Source: Saccharothrix algeriensis (lineage in GTDB: Bacteria > Actinomycetota > Actinomycetes > Mycobacteriales > Pseudonocardiaceae). From it: a stretch of 64,000 nucleotides of DNA. This document shows positions 43,442 to 51,946 of this stretch, piece after piece (positions within the stretch are counted from its first letter, which is position 1; each line of letters begins with the position of its first letter). Below the pieces are notes generated by a model, which saw nothing but the letters and a program-made list of their open reading frames with translations, had not been told where the DNA came from and did no database searches. Location of the stretch: contig NZ_JAFBCL010000001.1 of NCBI RefSeq assembly GCF_016907655.1, forward strand, positions 3,444,001 to 3,508,000, written 5' to 3'. The translations under genes were made by a program, and so were the position numbers.

Positions 43442-43848
43442 CCCGGCCGCCCCTCCCGCTGCGCGCCTGGTACCTGATCGGCGGTCGCCTCCCGCTGGGC
43501 TACCGCGACTGGGTGTTCCACCAGGCGACGAAGCCGACCTGGCTGGCGTGGTTCGTGGTGCGCGCGCTGCTCCAGGTCCTGCCGCTGACGATCGTGATCA
43601 CCCTGGCCCTGGTCTGGGGCCTGGGCTCACCGCTGCCGCTGGCGGTGGCCTGCGGCTCGCTCGGCCTGGTGGTCGGCGTGTACTTCGCGGTCTCCTACGC
43701 GATCGAGAGCACCGACCACCGCATGACCAAGTACGGCTACCCGCGAGCAGCGGCGAGCACGTACCGCAAGGAGCAGACCTCGGACACCGACCGGGAACGG
43801 GAACGCCGGTACAACGAGGCTTGGCGCACACCGGACCCGGGCCCCTGA
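43438..43848 (+). CDS. DUF5313 membrane protein
   Basis: The 136-residue protein has a conserved DUF5313 start (YLIGGRLPLGYRDWVFHQATKPTWLAWFVVR), two membrane helices (about 45-62 and 68-88) and a charged C-terminal tail (RMTKYGYPRAAASTYRKEQ). It overlaps the marR stop as ATGA and so forms an operon with it. The function is unknown. Confidence 0.82.
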   Translation: MTRPPLPLRAWYLIGGRLPLGYRDWVFHQATKPTWLAWFVVRALLQVLPLTIVITLALVWGLGSPLPLAVACGSLGLVVGVYFAVSYAIESTDHRMTKYGYPRAAASTYRKEQTSDTDRERERRYNEAWRTPDPGP

Positions 43849-44068
43849 CACCGGCCGTCCCGCCGGTCGCCGGCCCACCCGCACCCCGGCGACCGGTTCC
43901 GCGCGCAGTGGCTCGCGCTGTGCCCCACCTTTTGCGGGACGGTCGGAGGCGGTATCGGCCCCGTCATTCCCAAAAGGCGGGCACGAGCGCGCGACATGCC
44001 GATCGAGTCAATACCGCACAATCCACCCGGGTGTGGTGGAGCGGTTTGCGCCGCGCTAGGATGTCCCG

Positions 44069-44818
44069 GTGTCCACCGCCTGGAGCATCTTTGCGGCCTG
44101 TCAGCGTGCCGTGGCCGGGAAAATTCCTACATCGCGACCTGCGAACGACAAGGAATTCCATTTCCAGAACTGGGTGTACGACCGCATCAGGGAAGCGGGC
44201 CACCACTCGTCGAGCGTCGGGAGGAATACCTACCCCGATTTCTCCATCGACGGGACGGATGAAGCGTACGAAGTGAAGGGGATCACGGTCGGCAGCCGCG
44301 AGCGCGACTTCGATTCCAACAGCGCCCTGCCTTCGGGGGCGCACCAGGGCAAGCAGGTCTTCTACGTCTTCGGGCGCTACGACAACGACCGGACCGGCGG
44401 GACGAACCCGACCGTCCACGACATCGCGATCGTGCACGGGTCGTTCCTCAACGCCGGGCAGGGCTTCGTGGCGGCCAACAGGAGCCTCCGCGTGCTGGGC
44501 AGCTACGGGGACATCCTGCTGCGCGACAGGAAGATGTACGCGCCTTACACGCCCTACAAGCTGCTCAGCGGCGTAAAAGGCGAATGCACCCTGGTCCTCC
44601 CGGCGAGCGAGGCGATGCCCGCGGGGTTCGTCGAGGTGGGGCACTTCGATCGGGTCGAAACCGATCTGATCCCCGTCGGGTACAAGGCCGACCTGAAAGC
44701 CGACACGCTCGTGGGCGAGTTCGAGCCGAACCCCTCCTCCGGTGTCGTGCACTCGTTCGTCGCCTACCGCACGCAGGAAAGCGGTTCGACGACCCCGGTC
44801 CACCTGGTGACACCATGA
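44069..44818 (+). CDS. Type II restriction endonuclease (PD-(D/E)xK)
   Basis: The 249-residue protein has a PD-(D/E)xK nuclease core: Pro56-Asp57 in NTYPDFSIDG and Glu68-x-Lys70 in AYEVKG, followed by SRERDFDSN. Its gene overlaps a C5-cytosine methyltransferase gene as ATGA, so it is almost certainly the endonuclease of a type II restriction-modification system. GTG at 44069 has AGGA upstream. The DNA is clearly richer in A and T than neighbouring genes, a sign of transfer. The recognition site cannot be read from the sequence. Confidence 0.88.
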   Translation: MSTAWSIFAACQRAVAGKIPTSRPANDKEFHFQNWVYDRIREAGHHSSSVGRNTYPDFSIDGTDEAYEVKGITVGSRERDFDSNSALPSGAHQGKQVFYVFGRYDNDRTGGTNPTVHDIAIVHGSFLNAGQGFVAANRSLRVLGSYGDILLRDRKMYAPYTPYKLLSGVKGECTLVLPASEAMPAGFVEVGHFDRVETDLIPVGYKADLKADTLVGEFEPNPSSGVVHSFVAYRTQESGSTTPVHLVTP

Positions 44819-45927
44819 GCTACACGGTCCTGGGGATGTTCAGCGGAGCCGGAGGGCTCGACCTCGGCTTCGAACAGGCCGGATTCGACCACGTCGGCGC
44901 CGTGGAATGGGACCCCTGGGCGGTCGCGACCCTCCGGAGGAACCGGCCGGCGTGGCACGTCGACCAGGCCGATGCCAGGGAGTGGGACTTCGGGGAGCGA
45001 GCGGACGTCCTCGTCGCCGGACCTCCCTGCCAGGGCTACAGCCTGGGTGGGCACCGCAGGGCGGCGGACAAGAGGAACGACCTCTACGAACAGGTGCTGC
45101 GGATCGCCGCGACCACCCGGCCCAGAGCGGTGGTCATCGAGAACGTCCTGAACCTGCGGACCCTGGTGCACCCCGAAACGGGGAGGTTCTTCAACGACCA
45201 GATCGCGCACGACCTGACCCGGCTGGGTTACGAAGTCTTCCACGACGTCTTCCGGATGGATGGTTTCGGCGTTCCCCAGACGCGCCGCCGCTGGGTTTTC
45301 GTGGCTTTCCGCGGATCGGCTCCCGCCGGCTACGGCCTGCCTCGGGCGACCGGTACCGAGACGGTGCGGAAGTGGCTCTGGGACCTCGGCCAGGGCGGCG
45401 GAGCCGGGTTGCCGAACCACCACCCGAAGTGGGGTTTCCAGAGTTCCGTCCACGTCGCCACCGGAAACGGGTTCGATGCGTCGGAGGCGGCCGTGATAGT
45501 GCGGTTCTCGCGCACCGCCAGCGACGGCAACCCCGTGCGGTCCTTCGACCTCCCCTTCCCGGCGGTGGACACCGGAACGATTTGGGGGTGGGCGCAGGGA
45601 GCGGTGTCGGCCGCGCGGTTCGAGGTCGACCGGAGCTCCGCGAAGAACGTCCGGAACCCCGAGTCCACGGTGAAGCTCTGGCGCATCCAGGCCAGTCGCC
45701 TGCGCGCGATGACGCATCGCGAACTCGCCCGGCTCCAGACGTTCCCCGACGACTGGGAGTTCGTGGGCGGCTCCGCGAACCGGGACGTGCAGATGCAGGT
45801 CGGCAACGCGGTCCCCGTCGAGTTCGCCCGGCGGTTGGGCAGCAACGTCCGCGCAGCGCTCTCATGCCTCGACCGGGGCCGGGCGTTCGACAACGCCGAT
45901 CAGCCGGTCCAACTGGCACTCCAATAG
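44815..45927 (+). CDS. DNA (cytosine-5)-methyltransferase
   Basis: The 370-residue enzyme has the C5-methyltransferase motifs: I (LGMFSGAGGLDLGFEQAGF, 6-24), IV with the catalytic Cys72 (PPCQGYS), VI (ENV, 109-111), VIII (QTRRR, 155-159) and X (QVGNAVPVEFARRLG near the C-terminus), with a variable target-recognition region between VIII and X (about 180-290). It protects host DNA from the endonuclease encoded just before it. ATG at 44815 overlaps the endonuclease stop. The order nuclease-then-methylase, with translational coupling, is common but needs independent early methylase expression; an internal promoter may exist. Confidence 0.95.
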   Translation: MSYTVLGMFSGAGGLDLGFEQAGFDHVGAVEWDPWAVATLRRNRPAWHVDQADAREWDFGERADVLVAGPPCQGYSLGGHRRAADKRNDLYEQVLRIAATTRPRAVVIENVLNLRTLVHPETGRFFNDQIAHDLTRLGYEVFHDVFRMDGFGVPQTRRRWVFVAFRGSAPAGYGLPRATGTETVRKWLWDLGQGGGAGLPNHHPKWGFQSSVHVATGNGFDASEAAVIVRFSRTASDGNPVRSFDLPFPAVDTGTIWGWAQGAVSAARFEVDRSSAKNVRNPESTVKLWRIQASRLRAMTHRELARLQTFPDDWEFVGGSANRDVQMQVGNAVPVEFARRLGSNVRAALSCLDRGRAFDNADQPVQLALQ

Positions 45928-46268
45928 GGGACCGGCATTCCTGTGGACATCCGGACGGTGGTTCCGGAAGACGTTCGCACCGGTCGCTCCCGGGGAGGCG
46001 GCGGACGGCGCAAACCCGACCCACCCTGACAACCGAGCCGGTGGCGCCCGCGTCGCTGTCGAACGGCGGTTGCACGGCTTCGTGAACCGGCGCTCCGGAT
46101 CGGGGTCTGCGACGCCGCTCCACCAGCACGCGCCGGCGAGGCGGCACGGGAGGTCGCGGATGGGCTCGACAGGCCGGTGGAGCGAGCGGTCCGGCGGTGA
46201 CGACGACGTCCCGGTCCCGGCCTGCTGACCGCACGCGGGCGGCCCGGCGAGGCCCCCGGGCCCGAGCG
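45928..46268. other. Gene-free stretch after the methyltransferase
   Basis: No credible gene is seen between the methyltransferase stop and the hairpin next to the tRNA. The stretch is very GC-rich and shows no repeat of the tRNA 3' end that would mark an attachment site. Confidence 0.5.
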
Positions 46269-46320
46269 CGGCGAAGGCCCAGGCGAGGCGGCGAACCGGC
46301 TCTCACCTGGGCCTTCGTCG
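46269..46320 (-). terminator. Hairpin downstream of tRNA-Gly
   Basis: CGGCGAAGGCCCAGGCGAG (46269-46287) pairs with CTCACCTGGGCCTTCGTCG (46302-46320) at 17 of 19 positions, 6 bp from the tRNA 3' end. It is the likely tRNA terminator. Confidence 0.75.
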
Positions 46321-46325
46321 TACCG

Positions 46326-46396
46326 AGCGGGTGACGGGAATCGAACCCGCCTCTACAGCTTGGGAAGCTGTCGTTCTACCAATGAACTACACCCGC
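46326..46396 (-). tRNA. tRNA-Gly (anticodon CCC)
   Basis: The minus strand folds into a full cloverleaf: 7-bp acceptor stem GCGGGTG/CACCCGC, discriminator U, D-arm with GTAGTTCATTGGTAGAAC, anticodon stem ACAGC/GCTGT around the loop TTCCCAA (anticodon CCC), and T-arm GGGTTCGATTCCC. No CCA is encoded. It reads GGG codons. The restriction-modification genes lie on its 3' side, a common place for islands. Confidence 0.96.
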
Positions 46397-46432
46397 GTGC
46401 TGCGCGTCCGATCATACACATAGGCTGTCCCC

Positions 46433-47014
46433 GTGTTGCTGAGTGACCGCGATCTGCGCAAAGAAGTCGACTCCGGTCGCCTGGTGCTGGAGCCGTTCGA
46501 CGACGTCCTGGTGCAGCCGTCCAGCATCGACGTCCGCCTCGACCGGTTCTTCCGGGTGTTCAACAACACCCGGTACACCCACATCGACCCCTCGATCCAG
46601 CAGGACGACCTGACCTCCCTCGTGGAGACCCCGGACGACGAGCCGTTCGTCCTGCACCCCGGCGAGTTCGTGCTCGGCTCGACGTTCGAGCTGGTGACGC
46701 TGCCCGACGACCTCGCGGGCCGGCTGGAGGGCAAGTCGTCGCTCGGCCGGCTCGGCCTGCTGACCCACTCGACCGCCGGGTTCATCGACCCCGGGTTCTC
46801 CGGGCACATCACCCTGGAGCTGTCCAACGTCGCCAACCTGCCGATCACGCTCTGGCCGGGCATGAAGATCGGGCAGCTGTGCCTGTTCCGGCTGAGCAGC
46901 TCCGCCGAGTTCCCCTACGGCTCGGCGCAGGCCGGCTCGCGGTACCAGGGGCAGCGCGGGCCCACGCCCTCGCGGGCGTACCTCAACTTCCACCGCTCGG
47001 AGACCCGCCGCTAG
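46433..47014 (+). CDS. dcd: dCTP deaminase
   Basis: The 193-residue enzyme starts [23 protein letters not shown] and has the family motifs [39 protein letters not shown] and ITLELSN. Actinobacterial homologues such as the mycobacterial enzyme are bifunctional dCTP deaminase/dUTPases, giving dUMP for thymidylate synthesis; the long C-terminal tail ([13 protein letters not shown]) fits that type. GTG at 46433 starts the domain exactly. It is divergent from the tRNA gene. Confidence 0.95.
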   Translation: MLLSDRDLRKEVDSGRLVLEPFDDVLVQPSSIDVRLDRFFRVFNNTRYTHIDPSIQQDDLTSLVETPDDEPFVLHPGEFVLGSTFELVTLPDDLAGRLEGKSSLGRLGLLTHSTAGFIDPGFSGHITLELSNVANLPITLWPGMKIGQLCLFRLSSSAEFPYGSAQAGSRYQGQRGPTPSRAYLNFHRSETRR

Positions 47015-47030
47015 CGGCAGGCCGCCCGCC

Positions 47031-47082
47031 GCAGGTCGCGAGAGCAGGTCACCGGAGCAGGTCGCTAGAGCAGGTCGCCGTA
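47031..47082. repeat. Four tandem 13-bp repeats overlapping the end of the CDF gene
   Basis: GCAGGTCGCGAGA, GCAGGTCACCGGA, GCAGGTCGCTAGA and GCAGGTCGCCGTA follow each other without gaps, covering the 3' flank and last codons of the CDF transporter gene. The third unit supplies its stop codon. Confidence 0.85.
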
Positions 47083-48039
47083 CCGGGCCAGCACGCGGGA
47101 GCGCAGTTCGCGGTCGGTGCGCGGCACGGGTTCGAGGAACACCTCGTCCAGGTCCGACCACCGCTCGCGCAGTTCGGCGTCGATGCGCACGCAGGCGCGT
47201 TCCAGGTCCGCCGCGGACAGCGCGTCGTCGAAGTCCAGGCGAGCGCACAGCAGCACGCGGTCGGTGCCCACCGCCATCGTGAGCAGGTCGACCACCTGCT
47301 CCACCTCCGGCACCTCGCGCAGGTAGCCCCACACCGCCCGCACCAGCCTGGGGTCGGCCTGCCTGCCGATGAGCAGCCCCCGGTTGGTCCCCGCCAGCAC
47401 GTACGCCGCGATCGCCAGCAGCAGGCCGATCAGCAGCGAGGCCACCCCGTCCCACACCGCCGACCCGGTCAGGTGGTGCAGCCCCAGGCCGCCGAACGCC
47501 AGCAGCAGCCCGACCAGCGCCGCCGAGTCCTCGAAGAACACCGTCTTCAGCGTCGGGTCGTCGGACACCCGCAGGAACGCGAGCACCGACCGCCCCTCCT
47601 CCCGCGCCCCCCGCCGCACCTGGCGCAGGGCCTGGGCGAACGACACCGACTCCAGCGCGAACGCGATCGCCAGCACCGCGTAGCCCACCCCGGGGCTGGT
47701 CTGCTCGGCCGACTCGCCGAACACCGTGCGGAAGCCCTCGTAGAACGCGAACACCGCACCGGACACGAAGATCGACACGGCCGCCAGCAGGGACCAGAAG
47801 TACCGGTCCTTGCCGTACCCGAACGGGTGGCGGCGGTCGGCCGGGCGGTCCGAGCGGCGCAGGGCGGTGAGCAGCAGGCCCTCGGTGAACGTGTCCGCGA
47901 CCGAGTGCGCGGCCTCGGCCATCATCGCCGCCGACCCGGTGATCACGCCCGCGATCGCCTTCATGATCGCGATGGCCAGGTTCACCGCGAGCGCGAGCAG
48001 CACGGTGAGGGTGCTCTCGCCACCTGCCTTGGAACTCAT
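47065..48039 (-). CDS. Cation diffusion facilitator transporter
   Basis: The 324-residue protein has six membrane helices, with the metal-binding HxxxD in helix 2 (AEAAHSVADTFTE, about 42-54) and the motif YGKDRYFWSL before helix 3. A cytoplasmic C-terminal domain (about 210-324) follows. CDF proteins export divalent cations such as zinc, iron or manganese in exchange for protons; the exact metal is not settled. It is convergent with dcd. Confidence 0.9.
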   Translation of the reverse strand: MSSKAGGESTLTVLLALAVNLAIAIMKAIAGVITGSAAMMAEAAHSVADTFTEGLLLTALRRSDRPADRRHPFGYGKDRYFWSLLAAVSIFVSGAVFAFYEGFRTVFGESAEQTSPGVGYAVLAIAFALESVSFAQALRQVRRGAREEGRSVLAFLRVSDDPTLKTVFFEDSAALVGLLLAFGGLGLHHLTGSAVWDGVASLLIGLLLAIAAYVLAGTNRGLLIGRQADPRLVRAVWGYLREVPEVEQVVDLLTMAVGTDRVLLCARLDFDDALSAADLERACVRIDAELRERWSDLDEVFLEPVPRTDRELRSRVLARYGDLL

Positions 48040-48148
48040 GGACCGACGGTAGTTTCCCGCGCGGCGCCCCGCGCGTCGCGCGGGCGGCCGGGCGGGCAGC
48101 GGCGCGGCCTACCCCGTTCGGAGCACCGCCGGCGCTAGCCTGCGCGCC

Positions 48149-48541
48149 ATGGGCATTCTGGTGCGCGTGCTGCTGACCGCGGTGGCGGTCTGGGTCTCCA
48201 CGGTCATCCCCGGCATCGACCTCGGCGAGGCCCCCACACCCGCCAAGGTCGGCACCCTGATCGGCGTCGCGCTGCTGTTCGGCCTGGTGAACGCGGTCGT
48301 GAAACCGGTGGTGAAGTTCCTCGGCTGCGTCTTCTACCTGGTCACGCTCGGCCTGATCGGCCTGGTGGTCAACGCCCTGCTGTTCTGGCTCACCGGCCGG
48401 CTGGCGAGCGGGCTCGGCCTGCCGTTCGAGGTCACCGGCTTCTGGCCGGCCTTCTGGGGCGCGATCGTCGTCGCCCTGACCAGCTGGGTCCTGGACCTGG
48501 TCTACGACCGCGTCACCGCCGGCGACCGGCCGACCCGCTGA
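48149..48541 (+). CDS. Phage-holin-family (DUF) membrane protein
   Basis: The 130-residue protein has four membrane helices (about 4-20, 30-52, 58-78 and 92-114) and the family pattern NAVVKPVVKFLGCVFYLVTLGLIGLVVNALLFWL. It belongs to the group annotated as mycobacteriophage holin superfamily IV, but such genes are ordinary chromosomal genes in actinomycetes and no phage genes are nearby. The function is unknown. Confidence 0.87.
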   Translation: MGILVRVLLTAVAVWVSTVIPGIDLGEAPTPAKVGTLIGVALLFGLVNAVVKPVVKFLGCVFYLVTLGLIGLVVNALLFWLTGRLASGLGLPFEVTGFWPAFWGAIVVALTSWVLDLVYDRVTAGDRPTR

Positions 48542-48559
48542 CCGACCCCGACCCGCTGA

Positions 48560-48620
48560 CCGGCCCCGAAGCGGAACCGGCCCCGAAGCGGAACCGGCCC
48601 CGAAGCGGAACCGGCCCCGA
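48560..48620. repeat. Tandem 17-bp repeats between convergent genes
   Basis: CCGGCCCCGAAGCGGAA occurs three times in a row (48560, 48577, 48594) plus a partial fourth. The repeats sit just before a 30-bp palindrome. Confidence 0.9.
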
Positions 48621-48624
48621 CGGG

Positions 48625-48654
48625 GAACGGCCCGGTCCGCGGACCGGGCCGTTC
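48625..48654. terminator. 30-bp perfect palindrome, bidirectional terminator
   Basis: 48625-48654 is a perfect palindrome centred on GCGC-free CCGCGG, able to form a 13-14 bp stem in RNA. It lies between the holin-like gene and the convergent Fe-S oxidoreductase gene. Confidence 0.75.
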
Positions 48655-48671
48655 GACGTCGCGCCGGGTGA

Positions 48672-50942
48672 TCAGCCCTGGGTCGGGGCCTTGTCCTCGT
48701 CGGGCAGCGGGGTGCCGGTCGGGGTCTCGTCGGTGGGCACGTCCTGCCGCTCGGAGCCCCGCCGCACGGCCGTGAGCAGCAGCTGCGCCACGTCCACGAC
48801 CTCCACGTGCGACCCGGCCTGCCCCTCGTTCTGGCGGGCCGTCACGCCGTCGGTGAGCATCACGCGGCAGAACGGGCAGCCCGTCGCGATCTTCGACGGG
48901 GCAGTGCCCAGCGCCTCGTCCACGCGGTCGACGTTGATGCGCTTGCCGATCCGCTCCTCCATCCACATCCGCGCGCCGCCCGCGCCGCAGCACATGGAGC
49001 GGTCGCCGTGGCGGGGCATCTCGCGCAGCGTCGCGCCGGACGCGCCGACCAGCTCGCGCGGCGCCTCGTAGACCTTGTTGTGGCGGCCCAGGTAGCACGG
49101 GTCGTGGTAGGTGACGTCCTCCGCCACCTCGGCGACCGGCACCAGGCGGCGCTCGCGCACCAGGCGGTTGAGCAGCTGGGTGTGGTGCACGACCTCGAAC
49201 TGCCCGCCGACCTGCGGGTACTCGTTGGCCAGGGTGTTGAAGCAGTGCGCGCACGACACCACGATCTTGCGCTGCCCCGCCTCGCGGCCCTCGAAGACCG
49301 TGTTGAGCACCTCGACGTTCTGCTGGGCGAGCATCTGGAACAGGAACTCGTTGCCCGCGCGCCGCGCCGGGTCGCCGGTGCAGCTCTCCTCCGGGCCGAG
49401 CACCGTGTACTTCACGCCCGCGGTGTGCAGCAGCTCCGCCACGGCCCGCGTCGTCTTCTTCGCCCGGTCCTCGAACGCGCCCGCGCAGCCGACCCAGAAC
49501 AGGTACTCGGTGTCGCCCAGCTCGCCGTCGAACACCGGCACCTCGAAGTCCAGGCCCTCGGTCCACGCCAGGCGGTCCTTGGCGTTCTGGCCCCAGGGGT
49601 TGCCCTTGTTCTCCAGGTTCTTGAACATGCCGCCCAGCTCGGACGGGAAGTTCGACTCGATCAGCACCTGGTAGCGGCGCATGTCGACGATGTGGTCGAC
49701 GTGCTCGATGTCGACCGGGCACTGCTCGACGCACGCGCCGCAGGTCGTGCAGGACCACAGGACCTCGGGGTCGATGACGCCCAGCTCGGCCGCGCCGCCG
49801 ACGAGGGGTCGCTCGGACTCGGCCATCGCCAGCACGTCGATGGACTCCAGGCGCTTCTGGTAGTCCTGGTACTTGTCCTCGGTCAGGCCGACCTCGTCAC
49901 CCGCCACGTCGCGGCTGCCGCCGGCCAGCAGGTAGGGCGCCTTGGCGAAGGCGTGGTCGCGCAGCTGGGTGATGACCAGCTTGGGGGACAGCGGCTTGCC
50001 GGTGTTCCAGGCCGGGCACTGGGACTGGCAGCGACCGCACTCGGTGCAGGTGCTGAAGTCCAGCCAGCCCTTCCAGGAGAAGTCCTCCACCTTGCCGACG
50101 CCGAACACGTCCTCGTCCGGGTCGGCCTCCTCCAGGTCGAGCACCTGCCCGTTGCTCATCATCGGCTTGAGCGCGCCGAGGGCGACGCCGCCGTCGTCCT
50201 CGCGCTTGAAGTAGATGTTGAAGAACGCGCTGAACCGGTGCCACGCGACGCCCATGGTCAGGTTCCGGGACAGCACGATCAGCCAGATCATCCCGGACAG
50301 CAGCTTGACCACCGCCATCACCGAGACCCAGTCGGGGTTCGCCGGGAGGAGGTGGCTCAGCGGCAGCGTCACGAAGGACGACCAGAGCGGCATGTCCTCC
50401 AGCCCGGAGGACAGCTTGAACGCCTTCACCCCGAGGATGCCCAGGCCCTCGATGATCACGACCGCCTCGACGAAGTAGGCGAACGCGAAGTTCGACCCCG
50501 CGAAGCGGGACAGGCGGTCGGCGCGGCGCGGGTGGTTGAGCTGGCGGATCACCGCCAGCGCGACGCCGCCGACGACCGTGCCGATGCCGAGCAGCTCGAC
50601 GAGCAGGCCCCAGACCGGCCACGCCCCGATGACCGGCCAGTGGAAGGCCGGGTGGAAGACCTCGCCGTAGGCTTCGAACAGCACCGCGGAGCCGATGAGG
50701 AAGCCCCACATCACCATCCAGTGCCACGGGGCGACGCTGCGGAACTTCGCCATCCGGGTGTGCGCGACGAACTCCACGACGAGCTGGCGCAGCCGCGGCA
50801 CGAACGGGCCGTTGCGCGTCGCGTCGGGCTGGCCCAGGCGGATGGTCCTGATCATCCGGACCACGCCGGCGGCGAACAGACCCCAGGCGAACACGCTGAC
50901 GGCGACGCCGATGGCGCCGAGGGTGAGCTGGAGGGCTCCCAT
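48672..50942 (-). CDS. Membrane-bound Fe-S oxidoreductase (HdrD/GlpC-like)
   Basis: The 756-residue protein has an N-terminal membrane part of about six helices, resembling the b-type subunit of nitrate reductase-like complexes (about 1-250). Two ferredoxin-type 4Fe-4S motifs follow (CTECGRCQSQCP and CTTCGACVEQCP, about 295-400), then two CCG domains (GCAGAFEDRAK...CTGDPARR and CAHCFN...DPCYLGRH...CCGAGGARMW...CPFC). This is the conserved actinobacterial protein (Rv0338c type) that passes electrons between a soluble donor and the quinone pool. The donor is unknown. It ends in an acidic tail. Confidence 0.9.
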   Translation of the reverse strand: MGALQLTLGAIGVAVSVFAWGLFAAGVVRMIRTIRLGQPDATRNGPFVPRLRQLVVEFVAHTRMAKFRSVAPWHWMVMWGFLIGSAVLFEAYGEVFHPAFHWPVIGAWPVWGLLVELLGIGTVVGGVALAVIRQLNHPRRADRLSRFAGSNFAFAYFVEAVVIIEGLGILGVKAFKLSSGLEDMPLWSSFVTLPLSHLLPANPDWVSVMAVVKLLSGMIWLIVLSRNLTMGVAWHRFSAFFNIYFKREDDGGVALGALKPMMSNGQVLDLEEADPDEDVFGVGKVEDFSWKGWLDFSTCTECGRCQSQCPAWNTGKPLSPKLVITQLRDHAFAKAPYLLAGGSRDVAGDEVGLTEDKYQDYQKRLESIDVLAMAESERPLVGGAAELGVIDPEVLWSCTTCGACVEQCPVDIEHVDHIVDMRRYQVLIESNFPSELGGMFKNLENKGNPWGQNAKDRLAWTEGLDFEVPVFDGELGDTEYLFWVGCAGAFEDRAKKTTRAVAELLHTAGVKYTVLGPEESCTGDPARRAGNEFLFQMLAQQNVEVLNTVFEGREAGQRKIVVSCAHCFNTLANEYPQVGGQFEVVHHTQLLNRLVRERRLVPVAEVAEDVTYHDPCYLGRHNKVYEAPRELVGASGATLREMPRHGDRSMCCGAGGARMWMEERIGKRINVDRVDEALGTAPSKIATGCPFCRVMLTDGVTARQNEGQAGSHVEVVDVAQLLLTAVRRGSERQDVPTDETPTGTPLPDEDKAPTQG

Positions 50943-51070
50943 GGGTGGCGGCCTTTCTCGTCCGTTCTCCTGGCTGGGCAGCCTACGCCCGACTACTGGC
51001 GGGTAACCACCTGAGCGTGGCCGATCACATAAACTAGTGGGACAGGTGTTCAGGTTGTTGGAGGCTCGCT

Positions 51071-51403
51071 GTGGTGTACCTGCTGCTCGCCCTGGCGATC
51101 GCGGGCGAGGTGGCGGCGACCGTGTCGCTGAAGCTGTCGGACGGTTTCACCAGGCCCTGGCCGGTGGTCGCCGTCGTCGTCGGCTACCTGGTCGCGTTCA
51201 CCTCGCTCGGGTTCGTCCTGAAGGCGGGGGTGCCGATCGGGGTGGCGTACGCGATCTGGTGCGCGTTCGGCATCGCCGCGGTCGCGGCGGCCGGCGTGGT
51301 GCTGTTCGGGGAGCGGCTCACCCCCACCACCGTCGTCGGGCTCGTGCTGGTCGTGCTCGGCGTGGTGGCGATCGAGCTGGGCAGCGGTGCGACCCCCGGC
51401 TGA
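51071..51403 (+). CDS. SMR-family multidrug efflux protein
   Basis: The 110-residue protein has four membrane helices and the essential Glu in helix 1 (LLALAIAGEVAATVSLK, Glu14). It also has WPVVAVVVGYLVAFTSLGFVLKAGVPIGVAYAIWCAFG and the end FGERLTPTTVVGLVLVVLGVV, which is the EmrE/SugE pattern. It exports cationic compounds in exchange for protons as a dimer. GTG at 51071 or 51074 has TTGGAGG upstream. The next gene, a TetR regulator, overlaps its end, so the pair is a typical drug-efflux unit. Confidence 0.92.
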   Translation: MVYLLLALAIAGEVAATVSLKLSDGFTRPWPVVAVVVGYLVAFTSLGFVLKAGVPIGVAYAIWCAFGIAAVAAAGVVLFGERLTPTTVVGLVLVVLGVVAIELGSGATPG

Positions 51404-51923
51404 TGGGCGCCGGGCGCGCGGGGAGCGCCGCCGGCGGGCGCTGCTCGCGGCGACGCTGCGGGTGGTCGAGCGCGACGGCGTGGCGGGGGTGTCGCACCGG
51501 TCGGTGGCGCGCGAGGCCGACCTGCCGGTGTCCTCGTCCACCTACTACTACGCGACCCTGGACGACCTGCTGGTCGCGACCCTGACCTGGTCGGCCAGGG
51601 AGATGGCGCTGGGCTTCGGCGCGGTCAAGCCGACGCCCGGTTCGGTGGCGCGGTTCCTGGCCGACGCCGTCGGCCCGAACCGCGGGCGGACGCTGGCCGA
51701 GTACGAGCTGTACCTGCTGGCGGCGCGGCGGCCCGAGCTGAGGCCGGCGGCGCGGCGGTGGATCACCCTGCTGTCGTCGGTGTTCGGCACGATGGAGCCG
51801 GCGGCGTTCCTCGGGTTCGCCGCGGCGCTGGACGGCCTGCTGATCCAGGGCCTGATCGCGGAATTCCCCCCAACGGCCGAGCAGTTGGAACCGGTCGTGT
51901 CCCTTCTGATGCCCTCCCGATGA
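51387..51923 (+). CDS. TetR-family regulator of the SMR exporter
   Basis: The 178-residue protein has a TetR HTH (about 15-60: RRALLAATLRVVERDGVAGVSHRSVAREADLPVSSSTYYYATLDDLL). Its short ligand domain is helical. GTG at 51387 overlaps the last 17 bases of the SMR gene, so the two are co-transcribed and the regulator probably represses the shared promoter near 51030. No clear operator palindrome is seen there, other than an ACTAGT around 51034. Confidence 0.88.
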   Translation: MRPPADGRRARGERRRRALLAATLRVVERDGVAGVSHRSVAREADLPVSSSTYYYATLDDLLVATLTWSAREMALGFGAVKPTPGSVARFLADAVGPNRGRTLAEYELYLLAARRPELRPAARRWITLLSSVFGTMEPAAFLGFAAALDGLLIQGLIAEFPPTAEQLEPVVSLLMPSR

Positions 51924-51946
51924 CCTCCGCGCGGGACACTGGGCGC

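Noticed and set aside
45928..46396. Attachment site at the tRNA-Gly 3' end
   Set aside because: I looked for a second copy of the tRNA 3' sequence on the other side of the restriction-modification genes and found none, and there is no integrase gene.
48149..48541. Prophage indicated by a holin-family gene
   Set aside because: No other phage gene lies nearby, and this family is a normal chromosomal membrane protein in actinomycetes.
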